Below are positions 11,723-22,165 of a stretch of DNA of 64,000 bases, piece after piece. The stretch is from positions 310,001 to 374,000 of the forward strand of contig NZ_CP066801.1 of assembly GCF_016598575.1 (NCBI RefSeq), in the 5' to 3' direction. The position numbers and the translations under genes were made by a program. The notes below the pieces were generated by a model. It made no database searches. It had not been told where the DNA came from and worked only from the letters and a program-made list of their open reading frames with translations. How positions within the stretch are numbered: position 1 is the first letter of the stretch; each line of letters opens with the position of its first letter. This DNA comes from Streptomyces sp. HSG2 (lineage in GTDB: Bacteria; Actinomycetota; Actinomycetes; Streptomycetales; Streptomycetaceae).

Positions 11723-12556
11723 ATGGCGGACGGAACGGTGTCGAGCGAGCTGCGCGACAGGATCAGGACGGATCAGGCACACACGGCCCGGATCTGGAAC
11801 TACTGGCTCGGGGGGAAGGACCACTACCGCGTCGACCAGGAGGCGGGAGACCGGATCCGGGAACTGCACCCCGGTATCGGCGAGTACGCGCTCGCCGATC
11901 GGAAGTTCCTGGGTCGCGCGGTGCGGCACCTGGCGGGCGAGCGCGGAATCCGCCAGTTCCTCGACGTCGGCACCGGCCTGCCCACCGCGGACAACACGCA
12001 CGAGGTGGCACAGCGCATCGCCCCGGACTCACGCGTCGTGTACGTCGACAACGACCCGATCGTCCTCGCCCACGCCGAGGCCCTCCTCACCAGCAGTCCG
12101 GAGGGCAGGACCGACTACCTGGACGAGGACCTGCGGAACACCGACGCGATTCTCGCGCACGCCGGACGTACGCTGGACCTCGACCGGCCGGTGGCCCTGA
12201 TCCTGCTCGGCGTGGTCATCTTCGTGGACGACGACTCCGAGGCCCGAGGCGTCGTCCGGCGTCTCCTGGACGCGCTGCCCGCCGGCAGCCACCTCGTCCT
12301 GTCGCACACCGTCACCCGACCGGACATGCCGGACGTGGACGCGGCCGTCTCCTTCTGGAACGAGCACGGCACTCCCCGCCTCACCCAGCGCACGCCGCAG
12401 GCCGTCGAGCGGTTCTTCGACGGCCTGGAGCTCCTCTCCCCCGGCGTCGTCTCCTGCAACCGCTGGCGCCCCGAACCGGGCGACGATCCGATGCCGGCCG
12501 AGGTCGCGATGTTCGGAGGGGTGGGCCGCAAGCCGGGCGGGGAGCCACTGGGGTGA
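11723..12556 (+). CDS. SAM-dependent methyltransferase-like protein, Methyltransf_19 (DUF574)
   Basis: 277 aa from ATG 11723, with GGAGG 7 nt upstream. The family hallmarks are visible: RIWNYWLGGKDHY near the start, a nucleotide-binding FLDVGTGLPTADNTHEVAQ loop (SAM site), VVYVDNDPIVLAHAEAL, and a late FFDGLELLSPGVV segment. These proteins are very abundant in streptomycetes, with unknown substrates. A paralogue at 17333-18175 keeps all the same motifs. It ends in a strong terminator and is convergent with pgm. Confidence 0.9.
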   Translation: MADGTVSSELRDRIRTDQAHTARIWNYWLGGKDHYRVDQEAGDRIRELHPGIGEYALADRKFLGRAVRHLAGERGIRQFLDVGTGLPTADNTHEVAQRIAPDSRVVYVDNDPIVLAHAEALLTSSPEGRTDYLDEDLRNTDAILAHAGRTLDLDRPVALILLGVVIFVDDDSEARGVVRRLLDALPAGSHLVLSHTVTRPDMPDVDAAVSFWNEHGTPRLTQRTPQAVERFFDGLELLSPGVVSCNRWRPEPGDDPMPAEVAMFGGVGRKPGGEPLG

Positions 12557-12559
12557 ACC

Positions 12560-12590
12560 GGCCGTGCGGGGGCTCCGTCCCCGCACGGCC
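12560..12590. terminator. Bidirectional terminator, methyltransferase / pgm
   Basis: A 12-bp perfect stem (12560-12571 with 12579-12590) with a 7-nt loop lies between convergent stops. Confidence 0.8.
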
Positions 12591-12610
12591 CGGCGGCCAC
12601 CGCTTGGAGG

Positions 12611-14251
<1,641 letters not shown>

Positions 14252-14379
14252 GGGCCAGCTCCTCCTCGTCGATGGTCCGGTGGCGGGCGATCCCATCTTC
14301 CCCCGATCCGGGGGCGGGGTCGCCCCGCCCCGGACGATCGACGTGGGCGAGGGCGTCGCTCGAGCGTGGGCGCCGTCGC

Positions 14380-15336
14380 TCAGTGGGCGCAGGCACTGCC
14401 GCGCGGGTGTGACGCGCCGCCCGGCGCCCCGTCCCTCGGGTCCCGGTGGGCGGGCGACTGTCGGACCGCCTCCCAGTACGCCTCCCGCAGCGAAGGGAAG
14501 ACCGCGTCCAGCTCCGCCGGGGTCCGCGTGGCGACCAGGAGGCGCACACCGATGGGGTCGCCGTGCAGCCGGCGGACCGCGACGTCGGGTCGGGGCGGCG
14601 GGCCGGGGCGGCACACGGTCACGGCCTCCCCGGCGGCCACCAGGGACGCGGCCGTGTGAGGGTCGCCGTACAGGACGCGCGGGGCGATACCGGCCGAACG
14701 GAGGACGCGCTGGAGTCCCTCCCACTCGCCGTCGACGGTGGGGTCCACCATCCAACGGTCCGCGGCCAGGTCGACCAGGCGGACCGTCCTCCGGGCGGCG
14801 GTCGGATGACCGACGGGGACCATCACGGACCGCGGTTCCCTGTCGACCAGCACCCGCACGCACAGGCCTTCGGGGACGCGCAGCGGGAAGCCCTCGACCT
14901 CGTGTACGAAGGCCACGTCGAGCCGACCCTCGGCGACGCCGCCGAGCAACGCGCCGCCGGACACGTCCATCCGGAGGGTGGGGTCCTCTCCGCGTTCCCT
15001 GAGCCGACGCAGCCAGCCGGCCAGGGCATCGCTCGCCGTGGCACCGACGCGAGGTGCCACCTCCCCGCCGTTCGAGGCGGCTCGTGCCTCGTGGACCAGG
15101 TCCCGTAGGTCGGCCAGCAGGGGCCGGGCCCGACCCACGACCGTCCGCCCGAGCGGTGTGGGTCGGCAACCGGTTCGCTCCCGGATGAACAACGCTCCGC
15201 CCAGCGCTCGTTCGATCCGGCCCAACTGGTGGCTCAACGTCGGCTGCGAGACGCCCAGGAGACGAGCCGCACGGTGCAGGCTCCCGGCCTCGGCGATGGC
15301 GCAGAGCGCGCGCAGATGCCTCACCTCCAGCTCCAT
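14380..15336 (-). CDS. snpR: LysR-family regulator, SnpR-type activator of snapalysin
   Basis: 318 aa. An N-terminal winged HTH ([40 protein letters not shown]) is followed by a LysR effector domain. It is divergent from the snapalysin gene, exactly as the activator snpR lies beside snpA in streptomycetes, so it probably activates that protease gene and autoregulates. ATG 15336 lacks a ribosome site, but TACGCT lies exactly 6 nt upstream (15343-15348, reverse strand), which suggests a leaderless transcript. The specific symbol rests on the conserved neighbourhood. Confidence 0.85.
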   Translation of the reverse strand: MELEVRHLRALCAIAEAGSLHRAARLLGVSQPTLSHQLGRIERALGGALFIRERTGCRPTPLGRTVVGRARPLLADLRDLVHEARAASNGGEVAPRVGATASDALAGWLRRLRERGEDPTLRMDVSGGALLGGVAEGRLDVAFVHEVEGFPLRVPEGLCVRVLVDREPRSVMVPVGHPTAARRTVRLVDLAADRWMVDPTVDGEWEGLQRVLRSAGIAPRVLYGDPHTAASLVAAGEAVTVCRPGPPPRPDVAVRRLHGDPIGVRLLVATRTPAELDAVFPSLREAYWEAVRQSPAHRDPRDGAPGGASHPRGSACAH

Positions 15337-15342
15337 GCCGGG

Positions 15343-15348
15343 AGCGTA
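15343..15348 (-). promoter_or_regulatory. -10 element for leaderless snpR transcript
   Basis: TACGCT on the reverse strand, 6 nt before the ATG, fits TAnnnT with transcription starting at the start codon. No good -35 was found. Confidence 0.5.
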
Positions 15349-15433
15349 GGACCGAACACACCTTCGCGCCAGATGAACAAAAGGCGGCGGAACAGAGCGA
15401 GTTGAGCACTCCGGACGAACCTCCGCCACGAGT

Positions 15434-15450
15434 GATCGGTGATCCCGATC
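15434..15450. promoter_or_regulatory. Dyad GATCGG-N5-CCGATC in snpR-snpA intergenic region
   Basis: A perfect 6-bp dyad lies between the two divergent genes and about 90 nt before the snapalysin start. It is a candidate binding site for the LysR protein or another regulator. It is not a classical T-N11-A box, so the assignment is tentative. Confidence 0.4.
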
Positions 15451-15540
15451 CCCGTTCGCCATCATCCCGGAGGCCGGACAGGCCCTTCACACTCACCGGT
15501 GACGACTTCTCTCTCCCCCCCCACACCCAAGGAGTCATCG

Positions 15541-16230
15541 ATGCGTCTTCCCCTGCCCGCGTTCGCCGCGGCCCTCGGACTCGGCCTGGCCGCTACCACT
15601 CTGGGCACCGCTCCGGCCGCGACCGCTCCCGAGACGGCGGCACCCGGAAGCCCGACCCAGTACGCGGCCTACAGCCCCTCCGCCGTTCCTTCGGACCCGG
15701 AGGCCCGGGACACCGAGGCGTTCTTCGAGGCGGTGCTGGAGTCGGTCGCCGAGAAGCGGGCCGCCGCACCCACGTCGGACGCCTCCGTCACCGTGTACTA
15801 CAGCGCGAGATACGCGCCGAGTTTCCGCACTCAGATAGCGCGCAGCACCCAGATCTGGAACGGCTCGGTGACGAACGTGCGGCTCCAGGAAACCACCTCG
15901 GGGGCCGACTTCGCGTACTACGAGGGCAATGACCCCCGGGGCTCCTACGCGGCCACCGACGGTCGAGGCAACGGCTACATCTTCCTCGACCACCAGCAGA
16001 ACCAGGTGTACGACTCGACCCGGGTCACCGCCCACGAGACCGGACACGTCCTGGGGCTGCCCGACCACTACAGCGGCCCCTGCAGCGAACTGATGTCCGG
16101 GGGCGGCCCCGGAACCTCCTGCACCAATCCCTACCCGGACGCCGCCGAACGGGCCCGGGTGAACCAGCTGTGGTCCGCCGGATTCACCGAGGCACTGGAC
16201 AAGGCACTGGAGAAGTCCGAGCGCCGCTAG
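15541..16230 (+). CDS. snpA: Snapalysin, secreted small neutral metalloprotease (M7)
   Basis: 229 aa. A Sec signal ([18 protein letters not shown] and following Ala/Thr-rich stretch) precedes a pro-region and a compact catalytic domain of about 140 aa. The zinc site [11 protein letters not shown] is the HExxHxxGxxD motif of the M7 family, with two His and Asp as ligands and Glu as catalyst. A following LMSGG is the Met-turn-like segment. Two Cys (GPCSEL and GTSCTN) can form a disulfide. It degrades proteins outside the cell. AAGGAG lies 7 nt before ATG 15541. The upstream divergent LysR gene is the expected activator. Confidence 0.95.
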   Translation: MRLPLPAFAAALGLGLAATTLGTAPAATAPETAAPGSPTQYAAYSPSAVPSDPEARDTEAFFEAVLESVAEKRAAAPTSDASVTVYYSARYAPSFRTQIARSTQIWNGSVTNVRLQETTSGADFAYYEGNDPRGSYAATDGRGNGYIFLDHQQNQVYDSTRVTAHETGHVLGLPDHYSGPCSELMSGGGPGTSCTNPYPDAAERARVNQLWSAGFTEALDKALEKSERR

Positions 16231-16244
16231 GGACCGGGACGCTC

Positions 16245-16280
16245 GGGGCGCGAGACGGCCGGAGGGTCGCCTCGCGCCCC
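16245..16280 (+). terminator. snpA terminator
   Basis: A 10-bp stem (16245-16254 with 16271-16280) and 16-nt loop start 15 nt after the snpA stop. Confidence 0.6.
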
Positions 16281-16464
16281 ATGCGCCACCGCTTCCGGCA
16301 GGGCCCCTCTCCGCGGCGGGTGCCCGCCGGTAGCGCGCTTGGCGGACCCTCCCACCGGTCGCGGCGCGCGGTCCACGACACGACGGGCTACGTTGGTGCC
16401 ACACGGCCCGGGGGCCGCCGCACTCCTCGCAGCCGTCCCAGGACCGCCACCGAGGAGCGCTTCC

Positions 16465-17259
16465 GTGACCCGGTATCCCCACCGTCCGCGCGCCGCGTGG
16501 CGGCGGCTCGCGGGAACCGCCCTGGTCCGACACGGACGCGAGCTGGAACTGCTGCACCGGGCGATGGGTTTCGCCACGCTCGCGCTGGTCACCCTGGCCC
16601 CGCTGCTGATCGTCGTGGCCGCCGCGGACCCCCTCGGACGCGGCGGCTTCGCCTCCTGGCTCGCCGACGGGATGGGCCTGTCCGGGCGTTCCGCTCAGGT
16701 TCTGACCGACATCATCAGCCCGCCCCCGGACGTCATCGGGACCACCAGCGTGTGGGGCGGGCTGGCGCTCGGGGTGTTCGGGGTCGCCTTCGCCGCGAGC
16801 GTACAGAACGGCTACGAACGGATCTGGGGCCTGCCCTCGGGTCCCTGGCACCGTGTGTGGCGGCAGTTGACCTGGGTGGCGGCCCTCACGGCCTACCTCT
16901 ATCAAGAGGTGCAGACTCGTACGGCGTTGGACGGATCGGCCCGCATCGCCCTGTCCACGGCGACCGGTCTGCTGTTCTTCTGGTGGGCGCAGCACTTCCT
17001 GCTGGGTGGACAGGTCCGCTGGCTCGACCTCCTGCCCGGTGCGCTGGCCACCATGGTGGGGCTGGTCGGCCTGCGCGGCTTCTCCTACCTGGTCTTCACC
17101 CCGCTCATCCTGGACAACGCGATCAGCTACGGAGCGGTGGGCATCGTGCTGGTGGTGGAGTCGTGGTTCATCGGGGTCGGTTTCGTGGTCTACGGGGGCG
17201 CCCTCGCGGGGCGGTGGTTCTGTGAGCACCACTGGTGGCCGCGCGCCCGGACCGGATGA
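16465..17259 (+). CDS. YihY/BrkB-like integral membrane protein
   Basis: 264 aa from GTG 16465, with GAGGAG 8 nt upstream. At least five hydrophobic segments are visible: ALVTLAPLLIVVAAA, GGLALGVFGVAFAA, LSTATGLLFFWWAQHFLL, LPGALATMVGLVGL and GIVLVVESWFIGVGFVVYGG. The order and the NGYERIWG motif between TM segments fit the YihY/UPF0761 group once misnamed RNase BN. Its function is unknown. It stands alone, upstream of the second Methyltransf_19 gene. Confidence 0.7.
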   Translation: MTRYPHRPRAAWRRLAGTALVRHGRELELLHRAMGFATLALVTLAPLLIVVAAADPLGRGGFASWLADGMGLSGRSAQVLTDIISPPPDVIGTTSVWGGLALGVFGVAFAASVQNGYERIWGLPSGPWHRVWRQLTWVAALTAYLYQEVQTRTALDGSARIALSTATGLLFFWWAQHFLLGGQVRWLDLLPGALATMVGLVGLRGFSYLVFTPLILDNAISYGAVGIVLVVESWFIGVGFVVYGGALAGRWFCEHHWWPRARTG

Positions 17260-17332
17260 GCGCGACGCGGTCGCCGGAAACCCCGACCCTCGCGCCGACT
17301 CCGTTGGGCACGGCGACACATGACGCCGTACC

Positions 17333-18175
17333 ATGAGCCGGCACCACTCGGTTGACCGACCGCCCCGGACGCTGGAGCCCGCCTTGACCACGGACCCTTC
17401 CCGGCCCCCCAGGATCGACACCGGAAAGGCCCATCCGGCACGCGTGTACGACTGGCTCCTCGGCGGCAAGGACAACTACCCGGTCGACGAGGAGGTGGGG
17501 CGGAGGCTGCCGCCGGAGGCCCGTACCGGTGCGCGGCAGAATCGCGCCTTCATGCGGCGCGCCGCCGCACACCTGGCGGAGCGAGGCATCGACCAGTTCC
17601 TGGACGTCGGGGCGGGCATCCCCACCGAGCCGAACCTGCACCAGGTCGTCCAGCGCGCCGTCCCCGCCTCCCGGGTGGTATACGTCGACAACGACCCCAT
17701 CGTGCTCCGTCACGCCGAGGCCCTGCTGGTCAGCCATCCCGACGGGGCCACCGAGTACGTCCTCGCGGACGCCCAGGCACCCGACGAGATCATCCGTCAG
17801 GCCGGACGGGTCCTCGACCTGCGGCGCCCGGTGGCGCTCTCCCTGATCGCGCTGCTGCACTTCCTGCCGGACGACGAACGGGCCGGCGCCGTCGTACGCG
17901 AGTTGGTCGGGGCCCTGGCGCCGGGCAGCCACCTGGTCCTGACCCACGGGGCGTCCGATCTGAATCCGGAACTCGCCGGGCGTGCCACCGCCCAGTACGC
18001 GCGGGCGGGCATCCGCCTGGGTCTGCGCGCCCGGGATGAGGTGGCCTGCTTCTTCGACGGGCTCGACCTGCTGCCTCCGGGGCTGGTGACGACGACGGAA
18101 TGGCCCACGCCGGAGGAACGTTCCGCCGCACCGGAGAACAGCGGTGTCTACGCGGGAGTGGCCCGCAAGCCCTGA
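17333..18175 (+). CDS. SAM-dependent methyltransferase-like protein, Methyltransf_19 (DUF574), second copy
   Basis: 280 aa from ATG 17333, or 263 aa from TTG 17384, which has CTGGAG 7 nt upstream and may be the true start. It keeps the family motifs: RVYDWLLGGKDNY, FLDVGAGIPTEPNLHQVVQ, VVYVDNDPIVLRHAEAL and FFDGLDLLPPGLV. It is a clear paralogue of the protein at 11723-12556, 5 kb away. The substrate is unknown. A nested hairpin terminator follows. Confidence 0.9.
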   Translation: MSRHHSVDRPPRTLEPALTTDPSRPPRIDTGKAHPARVYDWLLGGKDNYPVDEEVGRRLPPEARTGARQNRAFMRRAAAHLAERGIDQFLDVGAGIPTEPNLHQVVQRAVPASRVVYVDNDPIVLRHAEALLVSHPDGATEYVLADAQAPDEIIRQAGRVLDLRRPVALSLIALLHFLPDDERAGAVVRELVGALAPGSHLVLTHGASDLNPELAGRATAQYARAGIRLGLRARDEVACFFDGLDLLPPGLVTTTEWPTPEERSAAPENSGVYAGVARKP

Positions 18176-18182
18176 GCCTCCG

Positions 18183-18228
18183 CCCCGCGCGCCTCGCCGA
18201 CGCGTGACGGCGAGGCAGTCACGCGGGG
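18183..18228 (+). terminator. Terminator after second Methyltransf_19 gene
   Basis: A nested inverted repeat: inner 9 bp (18191-18199 with 18208-18216) and outer 7 bp (18183-18189 with 18222-18228). Confidence 0.6.
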
Positions 18229-18718
18229 CCCGTCCCCCTTCCCCGGGGCGAGGACCGGAGCCGGCCACCTGGGGCGGGCTCCGACTCGGCCCTGCCGCGC
18301 GGGGGCGGCTTGTGGCGGGACCGACCGGTCGCGGCCGGTGTCCGAACGGCCGACCGGGCCGTCCGCCCGGGTCGGCCCGCCACACCTGACCGACGGGTCC
18401 GTTCGACGCCGCCGAGGCCTCGACCCGGCTACCGGCGTCGCCACACGGTCCGGCGGGCGCGTCGACGACGGCGGCGGGAAGGCCGGATCTCCTCCGTCCG
18501 TCGGCGCGCGGCGGGCCCCGAGTCAGGGGGCGGGACCGGGGCGGGACGTACGGAGGGACATCGGCCCTGGACGGTACGTCAAGTTACTCAACCGTAATCC
18601 GCTCGACGCTACCCACGGTAACTCCTGTGCGGTTACGGTCCCGTAGCCCCCACAAGAACGACCCACCCCACCCCCATGGACCGTGGACGACGGTCCGCAC
18701 CTCCCCAGGAGCTCCCCC
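18229..18718. other. Non-coding region upstream of lipase
   Basis: About 490 nt without a supported gene; the open frames here have no ribosome site and biased composition. The last 130 nt turn less GC-rich and contain three related elements: AACCGTAA (18590-18597), ACGGTAAC (18615-18622) and GGTTACGGT (18631-18639). The first and third are inverted copies, so this is a likely promoter/operator of the secreted lipase gene. The factor is unknown. Confidence 0.45.
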
Positions 18719-20038
18719 ATGCCCGCACGCTCTCGTCTGCTCGCCTCGGCGGTCGCCGCGACCCTCGCCGTCGGCGCTTTGGCCGTCCCGGCGACCGCGG
18801 CCGACGGTACGGCCGCCGTGGTCTCCCGCGGCGTCGAGATCCCCGCCTTCTACACCCCGCCGGCCACCCTGCCCGCCGACGACGGCACCCTGGTCCGCAC
18901 CGAGCCGCTCACCCTGGCCTTGTCCGGCCTGAGCGGGGTCCTGCCGGGCGAGGCGACGCGGTTGATGTACAAGTCGACGAACTCCAACGGCGACCCGGTC
19001 GCCGTGACCGGCGCCTACCTCGAGCCGACCGAGCGGTGGACCGAAGGCGGCCCGCGTCCGCTGGTGGCCGTCGCGCCGGGCACCATGGGGCAGGGCGACC
19101 AGTGTGCCGCCTCGATGGGACTGGAACGTCCGCTCACGATGAACGGCCAGACGATGTCCGTCGGTTACGAGGACGTCGTGATCCACCGGCTGCTGTCCGA
19201 CGGGATCGCGGTCGTCCTCACCGACTACGTCGGTCTCGGCGCCACCGACCGCCTGCACACCTACGTCAACCGCGTCGACGGCGCACACGCGGTCCTCGAC
19301 GCCGTGCGCGCGGCCCGCTCCCTGGAGTCGGCGTCGGTCACCGACGCCTCGCCCGTGGGCCTGTTCGGCTACAGCGAGGGAGGGGGGGCCACCGCCGCGG
19401 CGGCGGAGCTCCAGCCGTCCTACGCCCCGGACGTCGAACTGGCCGGAACCTATGCCGGCGCCCCGCCCGCCGACCTGGCGGAGGTGACCGAGGGGATCGA
19501 CGGCGGCAACCTGGCCGGCGCGCTCGCCTGGGCCTTCAACGGCTTCCTGGAGAGCGACCCCACCCTCCGGGAGGTAGCCGACCGTCAGTTCAACGCCACG
19601 GGGATCGCCGCGCTGGAGGACCTCGCCGGGATGTGCGTCGGCGACGCCGTGCTGGGGTATCGCTCCACGCGAAGCTCCGAGTGGACGACGTCCGGGCAGC
19701 CGGTGAGCGAGGTCATCCGCGACGAACCCGCCCTGCGGGCCTTCGTGGAAGAGCAGCGACTGGGAACCCTGAAGCCCGCCGGCCCCGTCCGGGTGGCCAC
19801 CGGCATCGCGGACGACCTCGTCCCGCACGCGCAGTCACGCGACCTGGCCGTGGACTGGTGCGACAAGGGCGCCCAGGTGACCTACAAGGCGATCCTCGTC
19901 CCCGGTGTCGGCAACGACCTCCTCGACCACGTCTCGCCGCTCCTCGCCGACCAGGGTTCCGCGCTGGACTGGCTCTCCGACCGGCTCGCGGGCGAGAAGG
20001 CCGGCTCCAACTGCTGGACGATGCGCTTCCAGCCGTGA
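18719..20038 (+). CDS. Secreted lipase/esterase, alpha/beta hydrolase (LIP family)
   Basis: 439 aa from ATG 18719, with AGGAG 8 nt upstream. A Sec signal (RLLASAVAATLAVGALAVPATAA) is followed by a mature alpha/beta-hydrolase. The nucleophile elbow is LFGYSEGGGAT (GxSxG). An Asp in GIADDLVP and a His in NDLLDHVSPLL complete the likely triad. Overall it resembles the fungal/actinobacterial secretory lipase (LIP) family that hydrolyses triacylglycerols or esters. Cys residues (QCAAS, MCVGD, DWCDKG, NCWTM) suggest disulfides. It is a monocistronic unit with its own terminator. Confidence 0.88.
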   Translation: MPARSRLLASAVAATLAVGALAVPATAADGTAAVVSRGVEIPAFYTPPATLPADDGTLVRTEPLTLALSGLSGVLPGEATRLMYKSTNSNGDPVAVTGAYLEPTERWTEGGPRPLVAVAPGTMGQGDQCAASMGLERPLTMNGQTMSVGYEDVVIHRLLSDGIAVVLTDYVGLGATDRLHTYVNRVDGAHAVLDAVRAARSLESASVTDASPVGLFGYSEGGGATAAAAELQPSYAPDVELAGTYAGAPPADLAEVTEGIDGGNLAGALAWAFNGFLESDPTLREVADRQFNATGIAALEDLAGMCVGDAVLGYRSTRSSEWTTSGQPVSEVIRDEPALRAFVEEQRLGTLKPAGPVRVATGIADDLVPHAQSRDLAVDWCDKGAQVTYKAILVPGVGNDLLDHVSPLLADQGSALDWLSDRLAGEKAGSNCWTMRFQP

Positions 20039-20042
20039 CCCG

Positions 20043-20069
20043 GCCGCCGGGGCTTCTCTCCCCGGCGGC
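20043..20069 (+). terminator. Lipase terminator
   Basis: A 10-bp stem (20043-20052 with 20060-20069) and 7-nt loop directly follow the stop. Confidence 0.7.
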
Positions 20070-20320
20070 TCGGCGGGTCCGCGCCGGCCAGGACACGGAC
20101 CTCGCCACCGGGTCTCCCCGGCGCCGGCCGCTCCTTCGCCACCCCACAGGAGGAAGGGGCGGCCGGCACCGGGTCGTGGCACGCTGTGCGGAGTCACGAT
20201 CACGTCGCGAGGGCACCCGCCCCCGCGCCTGGCGGTCCGCTCCCAGGGCAGCCACGACCGACCGTGGCGTCCCGCCGTCGTGCCAAGGCCCGGCACGGAC
20301 AAGACCAGGAGAGCCCGCCC

Positions 20321-20740
20321 TTGACCGACGAGAAGTCTCCCGCCGCACCGGGCGACGCGTTCTGGAGGGAGCGCCGCCTCTGCTTCCTGACGACCCTTCG
20401 GCCCGACGGCACACCGCATCTGACGCCGGTAGGCGCCACCTACGACCCCGACGAGGACCTGGTTCGCGTCATCACCGACGGCCGAAGCCGCAAGGTCGGG
20501 CACATCCGCTCGGCGTCGGCCGCCGGCCGCCCGGCTCACGTCGCCGTCGGCCAGGTGGACGGCCGACACTGGTGCACCCTGGAGGGAACGGCGGTCGTCC
20601 GGGACGACGCCGCGTCCGTCGCCGAGGCGGAGCGCCGCTACCGCGAGCGGTACCGGCAGCCGAGGGTCAATCCCGATCGCGTCGTCATCGAGATCAGCGT
20701 CACACGCGCCCTGGGAACCCTCGTCCCCTCGGGTTGGTGA
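20321..20740 (+). CDS. PPOX-class (F420/FMN-binding split-barrel) oxidoreductase
   Basis: 139 aa from TTG 20321, with AGGAG about 10 nt upstream; an in-frame GTG at 20186 would add 45 unlikely residues. The split-barrel pattern is clear: FLTTLRPDGTPHLTPVGATYD, then VRVITDGRSRKVGHIR and HVAVGQVDGRHWCTLEGTAVV. In actinobacteria this group usually binds F420 and reduces quinone-like or biliverdin-like substrates. The exact substrate is not readable. A very strong terminator separates it from the convergent small gene. Confidence 0.85.
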   Translation: MTDEKSPAAPGDAFWRERRLCFLTTLRPDGTPHLTPVGATYDPDEDLVRVITDGRSRKVGHIRSASAAGRPAHVAVGQVDGRHWCTLEGTAVVRDDAASVAEAERRYRERYRQPRVNPDRVVIEISVTRALGTLVPSGW

Positions 20741-20813
20741 CGCTCAACGTCAGGGTCTCGGCGACCGTCCCTCCTCGATCCGCCTCGGCGTGGTCGGGTG
20801 CCGGGGGGTGCGG

Positions 20814-20860
20814 CACGGCCGGGGCGCCCTTCGCCTCGGGCGGAGGGCGCCCCGGCCGTG
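20814..20860. terminator. Strong bidirectional terminator
   Basis: A perfect 17-bp stem (20814-20830 with 20844-20860) with a 13-nt loop, between the convergent PPOX and small Cys-protein genes. Confidence 0.85.
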
Positions 20861-20869
20861 GGCGGCCCG

Positions 20870-21064
20870 TCAGCACGGCGACGTGGCCATGATCTCCTCG
20901 AAGGACGCCATGCAGTCCGGACAGTGCCGGGCCCGCTCGCCGTCGGTCGCCGCGATCCTTTCCCGAAGCATCTGCCCACACAAGGTGGCCGCGGCCTGTT
21001 TGGCCATCACGTGCCACACCAACGCTCCGCCCGACTTTTCCGGGCCCACGCACATCTCGTACAT
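20870..21064 (-). CDS. Small Cys/His protein, possible zinc-binding
   Basis: 64 aa from ATG 21064, with GGAGG 5 nt upstream. Five Cys and two His are spread over the chain (YEMCVG, VWHVM, TLCGQ, RHCPDCMAS and a C-terminal SPC). HCPDC resembles a zinc knuckle half-site. Not recognised as a named family. The good ribosome site, coding bias and terminator at its end support a real gene. Confidence 0.65.
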   Translation of the reverse strand: MYEMCVGPEKSGGALVWHVMAKQAAATLCGQMLRERIAATDGERARHCPDCMASFEEIMATSPC

Positions 21065-21236
21065 TCCGGCCTCCCGGACTGGACGCCGCTGCCACTCCCC
21101 AGGAGACACCGGCGCGGCCGTTCACCCGTACCGCTCGACGGCCATTCGGGTGACCGCCGCCCCGCCGCGCGAACGGGGTCGCCGCCGGATCGGCCCGGAT
21201 CGCCCCGTCGGGCGGCCCGGCGCCGAGGCGGGGTGG

Positions 21237-21560
21237 TCACCAGGCCGGGCTTGGGGTCGTCGGCCGCCGGACGGTCTCCGCCGCGTCCCTCAGATGGAGG
21301 GCCACGGCGACAAGGGCTCGGAGCGCCGAGGGGCGCAGGCTCTGAGCGGTGTCGGCGGCCAGTACCAGCAGGCAGGAGGCGGCCTGTTCCACGACGGCCA
21401 CGGGAAGCGCGAAGTCGTGCGCGTCCGCGCGGCGAAAGGCGCGCCAAGGAGCGCCGGCGCCGTCGATGGCGCGCTGTACGGCGCGCTCCAGATGCTCGGC
21501 GGCCTGCTCGCACACGGCGGCGGGCAAGGTGATGGTGGGATGGAAGGCGGAAGCGGTCAT
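21237..21560 (-). CDS. Hypothetical small helical protein
   Basis: 107 aa from ATG 21560; a GTG at 21596 would add 12 residues. The sequence is mostly Ala/Leu-rich helix (AAVCEQAAEHLERAVQRAID, ALPVAVVEQAASCLLVLAAD), with no signal or membrane segment. Function is not recognised. No clear ribosome site is visible, so the start is uncertain. Confidence 0.5.
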   Translation of the reverse strand: MTASAFHPTITLPAAVCEQAAEHLERAVQRAIDGAGAPWRAFRRADAHDFALPVAVVEQAASCLLVLAADTAQSLRPSALRALVAVALHLRDAAETVRRPTTPSPAW

Positions 21561-21712
21561 GTCCTGATGCGTCCCCCGCCGCCGCGTGTCCGCCACGGCG
21601 GCCGTCCGGTTTCACCGGGTCGGCGGGGTGGTCGCGCCGGAACCGGCGGGTGCCGCCGTCCGCGGCGACCGGACGCCGTGCCGGACCCGCCGTCGCCGCC
21701 GTGGGCGGTGGG

Positions 21713-21949
21713 TCAGCCGCCGTCGAGGCGCGACCGGAGCAGTCCCTTGCCCATCTCGGCTCCCTTGCGACTGTCCGCCTGCGCCTTGCGGAACAGCTCC
21801 ACGACCTCGGTGTCCCGTTCGCGTTCGGCGTCCTCGATGTAGGTCTCCAGGCGCAGGGCGTTGTCCAGACACGCCTCGACGTACCAGATGAGGTCGTAGT
21901 CCCTGTCCCGGGTTCCGGTGACGTCGCCGGTCTCGGTGGCGCTGGCCAT
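21713..21949 (-). CDS. Small stress-associated hypothetical protein
   Basis: 78 aa from ATG 21949, with GAGGAGG 5 nt upstream. It is a charged helical protein (DYDLIWYVEACLDNALRLE, ERERDTEVVELFRKAQADS) without Cys or membrane segments, perhaps a small helical bundle. A match to the SigB-type promoter lies 46 nt upstream (21996-22021), so it is probably induced by osmotic or general stress. Not recognised as a named family. Confidence 0.7.
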   Translation of the reverse strand: MASATETGDVTGTRDRDYDLIWYVEACLDNALRLETYIEDAERERDTEVVELFRKAQADSRKGAEMGKGLLRSRLDGG

Positions 21950-21995
21950 GCGGGCCTCCTCGGATCGCTGTCCTCGCTGGCTTCGGAGCGATCGG

Positions 21996-22021
21996 GTACC
22001 CGCCGCGCGGACGGGCCACAC
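21996..22021 (-). promoter_or_regulatory. SigB-type promoter of small stress gene
   Basis: On the reverse strand GTGT (22021-22018), a 16-nt spacer and GGGTAC (22001-21996) match the streptomycete SigB consensus GNNT-N14-16-GGGTAY. Confidence 0.65.
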
Positions 22022-22153
22022 ACCTCTCGTTCCCGAGGCACTCCGTCCGGAGGCGGGCGGTCCGGGACGCTCCCGGGCCTGCCGTCGCCGGCCGCCCGAC
22101 GGCGCGACGGGAGGGCGGGTACGGGCCGATGCGCCGCCGACCCGGGGTGGGCA

Positions 22154-22159
22154 TAGGCT
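22154..22159 (+). promoter_or_regulatory. -10 element for leaderless transcript
   Basis: TAGGCT lies exactly 6 nt before ATG 22166, and no ribosome site is present. Confidence 0.5.
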
Positions 22160-22165
22160 CGGGCG

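Noticed and set aside
18229..18580. Short open frames upstream of the lipase
   Set aside because: No start signals, Arg/Pro-rich translations, overlapping frames on both strands.
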